Assembly: GCA_023388435.1 (NCBI GenBank)
Contig: JAEWGG010000037.1
Span: 1 to 64,000 of the forward strand
DNA: 64,000 bases
Direction of reading: 5' to 3'
Source: Bacillota bacterium
GTDB taxonomy: Bacteria > Bacillota > Clostridia > Saccharofermentanales > Fastidiosipilaceae
Shown piece after piece: positions 26,354 through 34,973 of the stretch. Below the pieces are notes generated by a model. That model had not been told where the DNA came from and did not search any database. It saw nothing but the letters and a program-made list of their open reading frames with translations. The position numbers and the translations under genes were made by a program. The first letter of the stretch is position 1; the number at the start of each line of letters is the position of its first letter.

Positions 26354-28439
26354 AGAACATCCTCTCCACAATGGCACGAACTTCGCCTCGCCCGTTCCGG
26401 CTTCCGAGGCGCACAAAGCCCAGCAGCTCGGCAGCCGGATCCCGCACTACGCCGTAGGGGCCCCGCCCCTCCGGGATGCGCTCGCTGGCGATCAAGGGCT
26501 GACGCCCACAGAGCAGGGCATCTATTTCGGCTGGAGTAAATTCTATCACAGGCCGCCCGGGGAGGGCGCTACGCAGAGGCAGTAGGGCCTGGGCCAGGCC
26601 GGGCTCCGCCAGTTTCTCGAAGTCCACAGCCTGCTCCAGCTGGTAGGGGCCGACAGCACGGCGCTGGAGGTAACTGCAGTGGCCAGGATAGCCCAGTTGA
26701 GCGGCCAGATCTCGGGCCAGACTCCGAACATAATAGCCCTTGCCACAATGAAGCTCAAAGCTCAGATAAACCAGGGCCCCCGCCCTCTCCTGAAGCTCGG
26801 TACGCAGGCCCAGGAATTCCAGACTGTGGCAGAGGACCCGCCGCGCTTCGATGGGCGGCATGTCCCCCCCACTGCGGGCATAGCTGTATAGTGCCCGGCC
26901 ACCTACCTTGATGGCCGAATAGCTTGGGGGAATCTGATCCTGTGGACCCAGGTGCTGGCCCAGCAGGGCCTGGCGCCGCTCCGGATCGGCAAAGAGGGCC
27001 TCAAGTTGGGCCTGGTCCTCAGCCGTCAGCAGGCGTTCTTCTGTGACGGCTCCCTCCGTATCCAGCGTCTCCGTACTGCGACCCAGGCAGAGCTCAAAGC
27101 GGTAGCGCTTGTCATAGTCCTCCATAAATGGCAGCAGTGAGCAGGCTCGGCCCACAGCCAGGACAAGTAAACCCTCCGCAAAGGGATCCAGTGTCCCGCA
27201 GTGTCCAATGCGGCGCAGGCCCAGCCCCTTCCGCGCCCGGGCCACGGCGGCAAAGGAGGTCGGTCCAGCAGGCTTATAGACTGGCAATATGCCCTGTGGA
27301 GGCGGGGGAGCAGTCCGTCCTGTGCGGGGCTCCTGCCCTTCCAGTTCCAGAGACCCAGCTCGCAGGCCCACCTGCGCCCCCTGAGACTCAGGCCCTGCCT
27401 CCCCCTGTCCAGTCAGAAAAGCCCCCAGTTCCTGCAGGCACTTCGTACGTGCCCGATTGCGGCGCATGGCCGGCAGACGGAATCCCGCTGCCCGCCGATG
27501 CCCTCCACCGCCAAAGCGGGCCGCAAAAAGGTTGGCATCCAGACTTTCTTCCGTGCGAACACTGGCCCGCCACTTGTGTTGCTCCGTCTCGCGCAGGAGC
27601 AGGGCCAGCTCCACACCTTCCACACTGCGCAGCTCTGCCGCCAGTCCCTCCGTATCGCCCTCAGCCAGGCCCAGACGCTGACTCAGCTCCAGATCCAGGA
27701 ACGCTAAGAGCACCCGCCCATCGAAGAGAAACTCCGCCTGGCTCTTGATCTCCCCCTCAAGGCGCAGACGGGCTGGACTGCGCTCATCAAAGAGTTTGAC
27801 AGCCAGGGAGTAGAGCGGGGGCTGCTGGCCCATCAGGTAGGCAGCGGCGGCAAACGTCCGCGCCCGGACGCTGCTGTAGGCAAATTTTCCTGTATCTGTG
27901 AGCAGGCCGACCATCAGATTATTGGCCATACTGGGCTTGAGCAAGCCCGGGTGCCGGCGCTCCCAGGATTGGATGAGCTCCGTGACCAATTCCGCTGTAG
28001 CGGCGGCGGCAGCCTCGACGTGGTGAAGCCCGGCCCCCTCCGCCGTCCCCTCATGATGGTCCAGAATAGCCCTTCCAGCCGCAGCCAAAAAAGAAGTCTG
28101 GCGGCGTCCCAGACGGCTTGGCTCATGGCAGTCCAGCATCAGAGCATAGGCCTCGGCGCTGGGAGCCACAGCGACCTTCCCAGACTCGTAGCCCCCGTTC
28201 GCCGCAAGCTGCAAGAGGTCCTGGCGTTGGAGGCAGGCAGCCAACTTGGACTCCAGCGCCTCCTCCAGCCAAACGGTGACCCTGAGGCCGAAGACCTGCT
28301 CCACGGCCTCAGCCAGGGCCAGACAGGAGCCCAGGGCATCTCCGTCCGCATGGATGTGGGGATAGATGCCCACCGGAGAGTCCTGCCCCATCAAGCCCTG
28401 CAAATCGGTATAGAGCTGCTCTTGAAATTGCTCAAACAT
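26319..28439 (-). CDS. truB: Fusion: NrnA-type DHH phosphoesterase + TruB pseudouridine synthase
   Basis: A 706-residue protein. Residues 1-325 are a DHH/DHHA1 nanoRNase/pAp phosphatase: HIHADGDALGS (28-38), LDCHEP, DHHEGT (127-132) and the DHHA1 motif GGGGHRRAAGF (310-320). A Gly/Glu/Pro-rich linker (about 342-382) leads to TruB (383-690): VYKPAGPTSF, then the catalytic aspartate D418 in HCGTLDPFAEG, and the KGYYVRSLARDL segment. TruB makes pseudouridine-55 in tRNA; NrnA degrades short RNAs and pAp. These are commonly adjacent genes (rbfA-nrnA-truB-ribF) in Firmicutes, here joined in frame. Confidence 0.92.
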   Translation of the reverse strand: MFEQFQEQLYTDLQGLMGQDSPVGIYPHIHADGDALGSCLALAEAVEQVFGLRVTVWLEEALESKLAACLQRQDLLQLAANGGYESGKVAVAPSAEAYALMLDCHEPSRLGRRQTSFLAAAGRAILDHHEGTAEGAGLHHVEAAAAATAELVTELIQSWERRHPGLLKPSMANNLMVGLLTDTGKFAYSSVRARTFAAAAYLMGQQPPLYSLAVKLFDERSPARLRLEGEIKSQAEFLFDGRVLLAFLDLELSQRLGLAEGDTEGLAAELRSVEGVELALLLRETEQHKWRASVRTEESLDANLFAARFGGGGHRRAAGFRLPAMRRNRARTKCLQELGAFLTGQGEAGPESQGAQVGLRAGSLELEGQEPRTGRTAPPPPQGILPVYKPAGPTSFAAVARARKGLGLRRIGHCGTLDPFAEGLLVLAVGRACSLLPFMEDYDKRYRFELCLGRSTETLDTEGAVTEERLLTAEDQAQLEALFADPERRQALLGQHLGPQDQIPPSYSAIKVGGRALYSYARSGGDMPPIEARRVLCHSLEFLGLRTELQERAGALVYLSFELHCGKGYYVRSLARDLAAQLGYPGHCSYLQRRAVGPYQLEQAVDFEKLAEPGLAQALLPLRSALPGRPVIEFTPAEIDALLCGRQPLIASERIPEGRGPYGVVRDPAAELLGFVRLGSRNGRGEVRAIVERMFCDRESLQHKEN

Positions 28440-28559
28440 AAATCTACATCCTCAATAGAAAAGAGGAGCGCCCAGGTCAAACCCAGCTACTCCTCTCCTT
28501 AGCCAGTCTCGGCGGGGCCTCTTAGCCAGGCCTCCCGAGGCCCACTGGATCGGATCCAC

Positions 28560-28907
28560 TCAGGACCGTCCCATAGCCTCGTCAATAAGCTGGTCAATGC
28601 GCAGGCCGCGCTCCAGGCTGTCATCCAGTACGAAAATCAGCTGGGGAACGGTTCTAATCCGCATTCCCTGGCTGATCTCCGTACGGAGATAACCCTGGGC
28701 CTTCTTCAGCGCCTGCAGGCAGCGCTCCTTCTCCTCAGCCGAGCCGGGAATGCTGACATAGCAGCGGGCTTGGTCAAGGTCGCCAGAGACCTGGACCTCC
28801 GTCAGGCTCACCAGGCTGCTGACCCGGGGATCCTTCAGACTGCGCAGGGCCTGGGCGAGAACACGGCGGAGTTCATCGTTGATTTTTGCCTGCCTAATTG
28901 GCTGCAT
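28560..28907 (-). CDS. rbfA: Ribosome-binding factor A
   Basis: A 115-residue KH-like protein that assists late 16S rRNA and 30S maturation. Family features include the N-terminal RQAKINDELRRVLAQAL, LKDPRVSSLVSLTEVQVSGD and the closing RIDQLIDEA. Its ATG overlaps the end of infB by 14 bases, consistent with coupling in the nusA-infB operon. The 120-base gap to the NrnA-TruB gene contains only a GGCC-rich short inverted repeat. Confidence 0.95.
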   Translation of the reverse strand: MQPIRQAKINDELRRVLAQALRSLKDPRVSSLVSLTEVQVSGDLDQARCYVSIPGSAEEKERCLQALKKAQGYLRTEISQGMRIRTVPQLIFVLDDSLERGLRIDQLIDEAMGRS

Positions 28908-31900
28908 TCGCGGCCACCTCCTTCATCTCGAAAGCCTCAATCACGTCGCCGGCCTTGATGTCATTGAAGCGCTCCAGAGATAGACCACATTCGTAGCCGG
29001 CGTGCACCTCTCGCACATCGTCCTTGAAGCGGCGCAGGGAGGCCAGCTTACCCTCAGTGATGACCACGCCGTCACGGATCAGGCGGACCTGGCTGTTGCG
29101 CTGGATGGTTCCGTCGGTGACATAGGCGCCGCCGATGGTACCCACACTGGAGACACGGAAGATCTCACGGATTTCGGCGTGGCCATTGACCTGCTCGCGG
29201 AAGACCGGATCCAGGAGGCCCTGCATGGCGGCTTCCATATCCTCAATGGCGTTGTAAATGACACGGTAGAGACGGACGTCGACACCCGCTTCCTTGGCGA
29301 TCTCTCCGGCGTTATTGACCGGACGAACATTGAAGCCAATGACGACCGCATTACTGACCTCCGCCAGGCGGATATCGCTCTCGTTGATGGCGCCGACAGC
29401 CGAATGGATGACCTGGATTCGCACCTTCTCATTGCTGAGCTTCTCCAGCGACTGCTTGACCGCTTCAGCGGAACCTACGACGTCAGCCTTGACCACAATG
29501 TTCAGATCCTTGACCTCACCGGCGCTGATACGGCTGTAGAGGGTATCCAGGTTCATGCGGCTGCTGCTCTTCATCAGGGTCTCACGCTGCTGGGCGCGGC
29601 GCTTATCTGCGAGCTGGCGGGCCACACGCTCGTCCTCGACGGCGTAGAAAACTTCACCGGCCTCCGGAACCTCCGGCAGACCCAGAATCTCCACAGGCAT
29701 GGAGGGCCCAGCTTCTTTAACCTGACGCCCGCTGGCATTGGCCATCGCACGGACATTGCCGACGATGGCCCCCGTCACCAGGGTCTCCCCCCGGTGCAGG
29801 GTACCGCGCTGGACCAGGACCGTGGCCACGGCGCCGCGATTCTTATCCAGCTTGGCCTCAATGACAATACCCTTGGCCTGGCGATTCGGGTTGGCCTTGA
29901 GCTCCAGCATATCCGCCGTCAGCAGCAGCATGTCGAGCAACTCGTCCACACCCTCACCCGTCTTCGCGGAGACGGGCACCATAACAGTGCTTCCACCCCA
30001 GTCCTCAGCCAGGACCTCATGGGCTGCCAGCTCCTGCTTGACACGGTCCACATTCGCCCCCGCCTTGTCCATCTTATTGATGGCGACGACGATGGTCGTT
30101 TCCGCGGCTTTGGCGTGGTTGATCGCCTCGATGGTCTGAGGCATGACGCCGTCGTCCGCGGCTACCACCAGGATGGCGATGTCCGTGGCCTGGGCTCCAC
30201 GCATGCGCATGGTTGTAAAGGCCTCGTGACCCGGCGTATCCAGGAAGGTGATCTGGCGGTCCCGGACGTCGACTGTGTAGGCACCGATATGCTGCGTAAT
30301 ACCGCCGGCCTCACCCGAGGCCACGCGGCTGTTACGGATATAGTCGAGCAGGGAGGTCTTACCGTGGTCAACGTGTCCCATGACGGCGACAACGGGGGCC
30401 CTGGGCTGCAGATCCTCCTCCAGATCCTCGCTCTCGTCGAAGAGGATGTCCTCCTCGGAAACCTCCACAAGTTGCTCGGTCTGAATACCGAATTCTTCGG
30501 CCACCAGACTCGCGGTGTCGTAGTCAATGACCTCGTTCAAGGAGGCCATGACCCCGCTCAGCATCAGGACCTTGATGACCTCGGCACTGGTCTTCTGGAT
30601 CGCCTCGGCAAACTCCTTGACCGTGATACTGGCAGGAAGACTGATATGCGTCAGCTGGGAGGCGGCCACCTGCTTCTGACCACGCTTCTGGCGCTTGCCC
30701 CCACGGCGCAGGTACATCTCATCCTGGTCGTAGTTAAAGTTCTTCAAATTGCCGCGGCGGCGCTGATTCTGATCACGGCCCTCATGCTCGCGCTTCTTGT
30801 TGCGGTCCATCGCCGAACGCTGGGCGAAGCCGCGTCCGGACGAACTGGGCAGGGGGGCTTCAAACATCGGCGTCCCACCTGGCTTCCGGCGCAGGGCTGG
30901 ACGGCGATTCCGATTCTGCCGATCGTCCTCGCGGTCCTTGTCAAAGCCGCCAGCCCCAGGGCCACCGGCGTGGTAGACCCCCGTATTGGAAGTCCGGCGC
31001 CCGGGGCCGAAGCTCTGGGCACCAGGGCCCTGACGGCGGCGCTCAGCGCCCTGGCCCCGCTGCTCGTGCTGGCGGGCGAAGGCCCTGGCCGTCGCCGCAA
31101 GTCCGGAGTCCACGGGCTTGCCCCCCTGACGGCCAGCATTCATCTGCTGGAAAATATTGCCCAGCTTCCGCGGGCCCTTCGGGGCCGCGGGCTTAGGGGG
31201 CTCAGCAGCGCCCGCAGGGTCCGCCTGACCGGCGCTCGTAGCCTGCTCGATGCGCTTCGCCTCGGCCTCCGCCTGGGCGGCGGCCTCTGCCTCCTGGCGC
31301 TGTTTATGGATGTTGCCTATTTTGCGCGGCTGAATGCTGCTGATACCACTGACACTGCCACTGTGCACCAGCTGCTCCAGCGGCTTGGTCTCGGTCGGGC
31401 GCTCCTCCACGGCCGTTTTCCCAGCCTCCGCAGCTGACTTGCTGGCCTTGCCCTGCTTGTCGTCCTTATTCACGGAGACTGGCTCGGCGCCCTCCTGGGA
31501 CTTCACAGCAGGCTTCCTAGACTCCTGCTTCGACACAGCGGCTGCCTTGCTGTCCTCAGCCGAGGACCTGCGCTGTTCCGGGGTCTGCTTTACCTTCTGT
31601 TCCTGGGTCGGGGACTCAGCAACAGCGGTCGTCTGCTCTGGTCCTGCAGGGCGCTCCGGCTTCTTCGCCAGCCCGGTGTCCGCTGTTTTGCTCACTGCAG
31701 ACGAAATCTGAGCCGTCGCTTCTGCAACCGGCTCCGCGCTCTTCTGTGCCAGGTTCGGATCCAGAGTCGCACTCTGGGCCTCGGCCTGCGGGACGGCTGG
31801 GGTCGCCTCCTTGCGGGGACGCTTCGCCTTAAACACCTTGACTGTCGCGGCAATGGTCTTACCCGAGACACCCTGCATTTCCACGGTGGGCCGGTCTGCT

Positions 31901-31992
31901 TGCTGCGCCTCGACCTGCTGCCCCGCGTTCTGCTGGTCCTTATCTAAGACCTCTTCTTTAGTCTGCATCCCTTGCTCTTCACGTTTCGCCAT
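28894..31992 (-). CDS. infB: Translation initiation factor IF-2
   Basis: A 1,032-residue GTPase that positions initiator tRNA on the ribosome. The first 440 or so residues are a low-complexity Ala/Glu/Lys/Gln/Arg-rich extension. The IF2_N domain follows (ISLPASITVKEFAEAI, near 450), then the G domain with VMGHVDHGKTSLL (near 535), DTPGHEAF, NKMDK, and the C-terminal tRNA-binding domains. The core is intact. A second ATG eight codons in, with AAGGG before it, could also serve as start. It lies between ylxQ and rbfA. Confidence 0.97.
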   Translation of the reverse strand: MAKREEQGMQTKEEVLDKDQQNAGQQVEAQQADRPTVEMQGVSGKTIAATVKVFKAKRPRKEATPAVPQAEAQSATLDPNLAQKSAEPVAEATAQISSAVSKTADTGLAKKPERPAGPEQTTAVAESPTQEQKVKQTPEQRRSSAEDSKAAAVSKQESRKPAVKSQEGAEPVSVNKDDKQGKASKSAAEAGKTAVEERPTETKPLEQLVHSGSVSGISSIQPRKIGNIHKQRQEAEAAAQAEAEAKRIEQATSAGQADPAGAAEPPKPAAPKGPRKLGNIFQQMNAGRQGGKPVDSGLAATARAFARQHEQRGQGAERRRQGPGAQSFGPGRRTSNTGVYHAGGPGAGGFDKDREDDRQNRNRRPALRRKPGGTPMFEAPLPSSSGRGFAQRSAMDRNKKREHEGRDQNQRRRGNLKNFNYDQDEMYLRRGGKRQKRGQKQVAASQLTHISLPASITVKEFAEAIQKTSAEVIKVLMLSGVMASLNEVIDYDTASLVAEEFGIQTEQLVEVSEEDILFDESEDLEEDLQPRAPVVAVMGHVDHGKTSLLDYIRNSRVASGEAGGITQHIGAYTVDVRDRQITFLDTPGHEAFTTMRMRGAQATDIAILVVAADDGVMPQTIEAINHAKAAETTIVVAINKMDKAGANVDRVKQELAAHEVLAEDWGGSTVMVPVSAKTGEGVDELLDMLLLTADMLELKANPNRQAKGIVIEAKLDKNRGAVATVLVQRGTLHRGETLVTGAIVGNVRAMANASGRQVKEAGPSMPVEILGLPEVPEAGEVFYAVEDERVARQLADKRRAQQRETLMKSSSRMNLDTLYSRISAGEVKDLNIVVKADVVGSAEAVKQSLEKLSNEKVRIQVIHSAVGAINESDIRLAEVSNAVVIGFNVRPVNNAGEIAKEAGVDVRLYRVIYNAIEDMEAAMQGLLDPVFREQVNGHAEIREIFRVSSVGTIGGAYVTDGTIQRNSQVRLIRDGVVITEGKLASLRRFKDDVREVHAGYECGLSLERFNDIKAGDVIEAFEMKEVAANAAN

Positions 31993-32126
31993 ACTGATAA
32001 CTGGATCCCTCCCGAGCTCACTCTCCGCCCCGAAAAGCAGGATTCAGGGCAATCTCCGTCATTATACACAATTTTCTAATATAGGGGCCAAGCTCCAGAG
32101 CCTGCCAGGACTGTTCTCCAGGTCCT

Positions 32127-32462
32127 TCAATGGTCCCGAGGCAGCCAGAGTTCCTCGATGCCCGCAATCAGGCCGGGCTCAGTCAGCAGGAGGACCCCCT
32201 GCTCTTCCCGCCCGAAGAGGCCGCCCAGTTCCGCTTTTGTAAAATAGTCCAGGCTGCGGCCCCGAGCTTGTTCTGAGGCGCTGTAACTAAAGCGGCGACG
32301 CAGGGCCCGTCCGGCGTCACTGGCCAGGATGATGAGGGCCTGGGGCTGCTGCTCTAAGCCCCGTCGACAGGCCCGATCCCCGGCAATCAGCCGGCCAGCC
32401 CTGCGGGCCAGGCCGAGCAGACGGTAGATCTGAGCCTTAGTGTCCGAATCAAGTCCGACCAT
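32127..32462 (-). CDS. ylxQ: L7Ae-family RNA-binding protein YlxQ
   Basis: A 111-residue L7Ae/L30e/S12e-fold protein (IYRLLGLARRAGRLIAGDRA, then ALIILASDAG). Such proteins bind kink-turn RNA; the ylxQ product is ribosome-associated but dispensable in Bacillus. The ATG at 32462 (MVGLDSDTKAQ) is preferred because the longer frame runs through the end of rnpM and GGGGGAG lies upstream. The overlap with rnpM is 14 bases. Confidence 0.88.
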   Translation of the reverse strand: MVGLDSDTKAQIYRLLGLARRAGRLIAGDRACRRGLEQQPQALIILASDAGRALRRRFSYSASEQARGRSLDYFTKAELGGLFGREEQGVLLLTEPGLIAGIEELWLPRDH

Positions 32463-32880
32463 CTTCTCCCCCTTTTTGCTCGCCCCCAGTTCCTGGCTCC
32501 TGGAACACAAAGATACGGGCCTTTCTCTTAGATGGCTCCGCCGTCTTGGGCAGGTCTAGCCCCTCCACTTCAAGGGCTTCCACAGGGAGAAGGCCACGCT
32601 GGACCAGGGCCATCGACAGCTTCGCCACATAGGCCTCCTGCTGCCCCTTGTCCTCTGCAGTCCGCCCCTGGAGCTTCTGCCAGTCCTTGGGGCGAAGGAA
32701 ACGGCGTCGGCACTGTGGGTCTGCACAGATGTAGGCTCCGCGTCCTGGGGCCCGCCCCGTCGGATCTGGCTGCAGCTGGCCCCGCTCATCGCGGACCAGC
32801 CGCAGCAATTGCTGGCGGTCGAAGGAGCGCCGGCAGCAGATGCACATTCGCTGCGGCACATGCTTTGGATTTTTTTGCAC
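32449..32880 (-). CDS. rnpM: RNase P modulator RnpM (YlxR)
   Basis: A 143-residue YlxR-family protein with the conserved QRMCICCRRSF and RGAYICADPQCRRRF motifs near the N-terminus. YlxR/RnpM binds RNase P RNA and modulates its activity. I choose the GTG at 32880, preceded by GGGAGG at 7 bases; the frame upstream overlaps nusA and is unlike the family. The C-terminal 50 or so residues form a longer, Lys/Glu-rich tail than usual. It sits between nusA and ylxQ as in other Firmicutes. Confidence 0.88.
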   Translation of the reverse strand: MQKNPKHVPQRMCICCRRSFDRQQLLRLVRDERGQLQPDPTGRAPGRGAYICADPQCRRRFLRPKDWQKLQGRTAEDKGQQEAYVAKLSMALVQRGLLPVEALEVEGLDLPKTAEPSKRKARIFVFQEPGTGGEQKGGEDGRT

Positions 32881-32932
32881 CGGCTCACCTCCCAACGCGC
32901 TTGACCGGGCTGACCAGGCAGATCTGGCCTCA

Positions 32933-34117
32933 TTAGGCCTCCCAGTCCTCGTGACTCTGCTCAGGCTCCTGCTCCTCTTCCCCGAGGTCCGCCAGGAGTT
33001 CCTGTTCCAGAGCTTCACGCAGTTCCGTCTCACTCTTGATGTCCATCTTGTAACCGGTCAGCACCGCCGCCATCTTGGCGTTCTGGCCCCGCTTACCAAT
33101 AGCCAGGCTCAGCTGCTGGTCGGGAACGATGACCGTCGCGGTCTGGGTCTCGTCATCCAGGTAGACCTGGTGGACACGGGCCGGCAAGAGGGCGCGGCGG
33201 ATGAACTCAGCCAGGTCATCACTGTACTCGATCACATCGATGCGCTCGCCGCCCAGCTCCTTCATCACCGCCTGCACGCGCATGCCATGCTGGCCCACAC
33301 AGGCCCCCAGGGCTTCCACGTTCGGATCCTTGCTGCGCACGGCGATCTTCGTATGGCAGGCCGTATTCTCACGGCGGCTGCCCTCGCGCTCATCTTCCAT
33401 GCGGCCGCGGGACAGCTGTCCCGCATCGCGGGCGATGGATACGATCTCCACCGTGCCTGAAGCGATCTCTGGCACCTCCTGCTCGAAGAGGCACTTGACC
33501 AGTCCTGGGTGGCTGCGCGAAACGTAGACCACCGGACGTCCGTGACGCTCTGAGACCTTCAGAACATAAAAGCGCATGCGCTGATTGAAGTTGTAGCGCT
33601 CCCCACGGATCTGCTCCTTGAACGGCAGGATGGCCTCCGCCCGATCAATGTCCACAACCACTTCCTTGCGGTCCCGACGTTGGATCACGCCCAGGCAGCT
33701 CTGTCCCACACGGCCGCTGAATTCCTGCTGAATGCGTGCTTTCTCCGCATCGGCCAGGTTCTGCATAATCACGCCCTTGGCCGTTTGGGCGGCCAGGCGC
33801 CCCAGCTTCTCCGGATTGGTCTGGAAGGAGAGCAGGTCGCCCAGCTCGATCTCCGCCGAGGCTGCCTGGGCCTCGGCCAGACTGATTTCCTTATTCGGAT
33901 CCGTGACTTCCTCCACGACTTCCTTCAACTGATAGACGGTCATGTCCCCCGTCTCACGGTCGACTTCCGCATAGATATTGTCGTAGTTGCGCAGCTCCGT
34001 AAACTCGCGCTTGTAGGCCGCCACCAGAGCTGTTTCAATCGCCTCGAAGAGGGCCTCCGCGGATATGCCCCGCTCCTTTTCCAGATCCTGCACGGCGCTG
34101 ATCAATGCTGCATTCAT
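32933..34117 (-). CDS. nusA: Transcription factor NusA
   Basis: A 394-residue elongation/termination factor. The N-terminal RNA-polymerase-binding domain (to about 130), S1 domain (RVGQSCLGVIQRRDRKEVVVD), and two KH domains (CVGQHGMRVQAVMKELGGERIDV; LAIGKRGQNAKMAAVLTGY) are all visible. The end is acidic. NusA often feeds back on its own operon, which is notable because an attenuator lies upstream of rimP. An AGGAGGT ribosome site precedes the ATG. Confidence 0.97.
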   Translation of the reverse strand: MNAALISAVQDLEKERGISAEALFEAIETALVAAYKREFTELRNYDNIYAEVDRETGDMTVYQLKEVVEEVTDPNKEISLAEAQAASAEIELGDLLSFQTNPEKLGRLAAQTAKGVIMQNLADAEKARIQQEFSGRVGQSCLGVIQRRDRKEVVVDIDRAEAILPFKEQIRGERYNFNQRMRFYVLKVSERHGRPVVYVSRSHPGLVKCLFEQEVPEIASGTVEIVSIARDAGQLSRGRMEDEREGSRRENTACHTKIAVRSKDPNVEALGACVGQHGMRVQAVMKELGGERIDVIEYSDDLAEFIRRALLPARVHQVYLDDETQTATVIVPDQQLSLAIGKRGQNAKMAAVLTGYKMDIKSETELREALEQELLADLGEEEQEPEQSHEDWEA

Positions 34118-34204
34118 AGGTACCTCCTTTGTACGCTATAGAGTTTCTCTTCTTTACCCCCATAGCAAAATCCAGTCAGGCCCACTGCGGGGCCCCTCCC
34201 GAAC

Positions 34205-34735
34205 CTAGCCAAAATCCACTTCTCGCCTGATCTCGCGGACAGCTCCGCGCTCCAGCTCGAATTCCTGCTCCAATTCCGCCCGTTTTTTCTCGGAGATCCG
34301 CCGCCCCTTCAGGGCCTTGACATCCAATTTCTGACGCAGGCGGAGGCGCTCCTCATCCGCATCCAGCAGGTAGGCCTGGATCTCATGCCGCCCCTCCCTT
34401 GGCTGGGCCAGACGCAGGCGCAGCAGTTCGCCGCGGTGGCGCAGCAGGGCCGCCGTATCCTCCAGGGGCCGCTCATAGCCCCAGGAACAGACCTCCAGAT
34501 TGTAGGGCTGCTGCCAGGAAAACTGCTGGTCCAACACGGGATTCACCGCCTCTGTCACCGCCTCGCAGTCCTCCAGGGAGATGGGATGACTGCTGTCCAG
34601 AATCAGGCGCAGCACCTGCTCACCCTCCTCCTGGCAGAAGCTCAGGCCCGCTAGAACCAGTCCCTCAGAGAGGGCCTCCACCACCGGCCGGCAGAGCTCC
34701 ATCGCCTCCGCTGCCAGGGCACCGCCCTTGACCAT
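34205..34735 (-). CDS. rimP: Ribosome maturation factor RimP
   Basis: A 176-residue 30S maturation factor with the RimP motif series VLAGLSFCQEEGEQVLRLIL, ISLEDCEAVTEAVNPVLD and LEVCSWGYERPL (the usual SSPG-D-RPL site carries SWGYERPL here). The last 30 residues are rich in charged residues. It is the first gene of the nusA-infB operon, 69 bases from its promoter candidate, with an attenuator between. The start is the ATG preceded by AAAGGGGAAG. Confidence 0.92.
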   Translation of the reverse strand: MVKGGALAAEAMELCRPVVEALSEGLVLAGLSFCQEEGEQVLRLILDSSHPISLEDCEAVTEAVNPVLDQQFSWQQPYNLEVCSWGYERPLEDTAALLRHRGELLRLRLAQPREGRHEIQAYLLDADEERLRLRQKLDVKALKGRRISEKKRAELEQEFELERGAVREIRREVDFG

Positions 34736-34752
34736 AAACTTCCCCTTTCATG

Positions 34753-34833
34753 AAAAAAAGCGGGTCCTGAAACCCACTTTTAAAAGCCGACTGTCAACAA
34801 CACGAGCCTAGCACAAATGGCTGGCAATGGCAA
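34753..34833 (-). promoter_or_regulatory. rimP operon promoter and leader attenuator
   Basis: On the minus strand TTGCCA (34828-34833), a 17-base spacer and TAGGCT (34805-34810) form a promoter. About 25 bases into the likely transcript lies a hairpin, AAAGTGGGT/ACCCGCTTT (34772-34780 and 34757-34765), followed directly by a T-run (34753-34759). It ends 18 bases before the rimP ATG. This is an intrinsic terminator placed inside the leader, so expression of rimP-nusA-infB probably depends on read-through. Confidence 0.75.
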
Positions 34834-34882
34834 GTCCTTCGGGACCTTCCCCCGAGAGGGCCCGCCGCAGAAGCCCCACAGA

Positions 34883-34929
34883 TAAAAACGCCCGTTCCGA
34901 CCTTCCTTAAGAAAGCTCGGAACGGGGCG
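34883..34929 (-). terminator. Terminator of the hydCBA operon
   Basis: On the minus strand CGCCCCGTTCCGA pairs with TCGGAACGGGCG (34917-34929 and 34889-34900), with further CTT/AAG pairing in the loop, followed by TTTTTATC. It lies about 45 bases after the hydA stop. Confidence 0.93.
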
Positions 34930-34973
34930 CTGCTGTCTTTAGCGACTACCAGCTAATCGCTGACCAGCTTGAA

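Noticed and set aside
29002..31437. An 811-codon open frame opposite infB, and similar long antisense frames at 2587-4074, 15929-17851, 35163-36728 and 36803-38353
   Set aside because: Each lies antisense to a well-recognised gene in GC-rich DNA where stop codons are rare; translations are repetitive, lack family motifs and have no ribosome sites.
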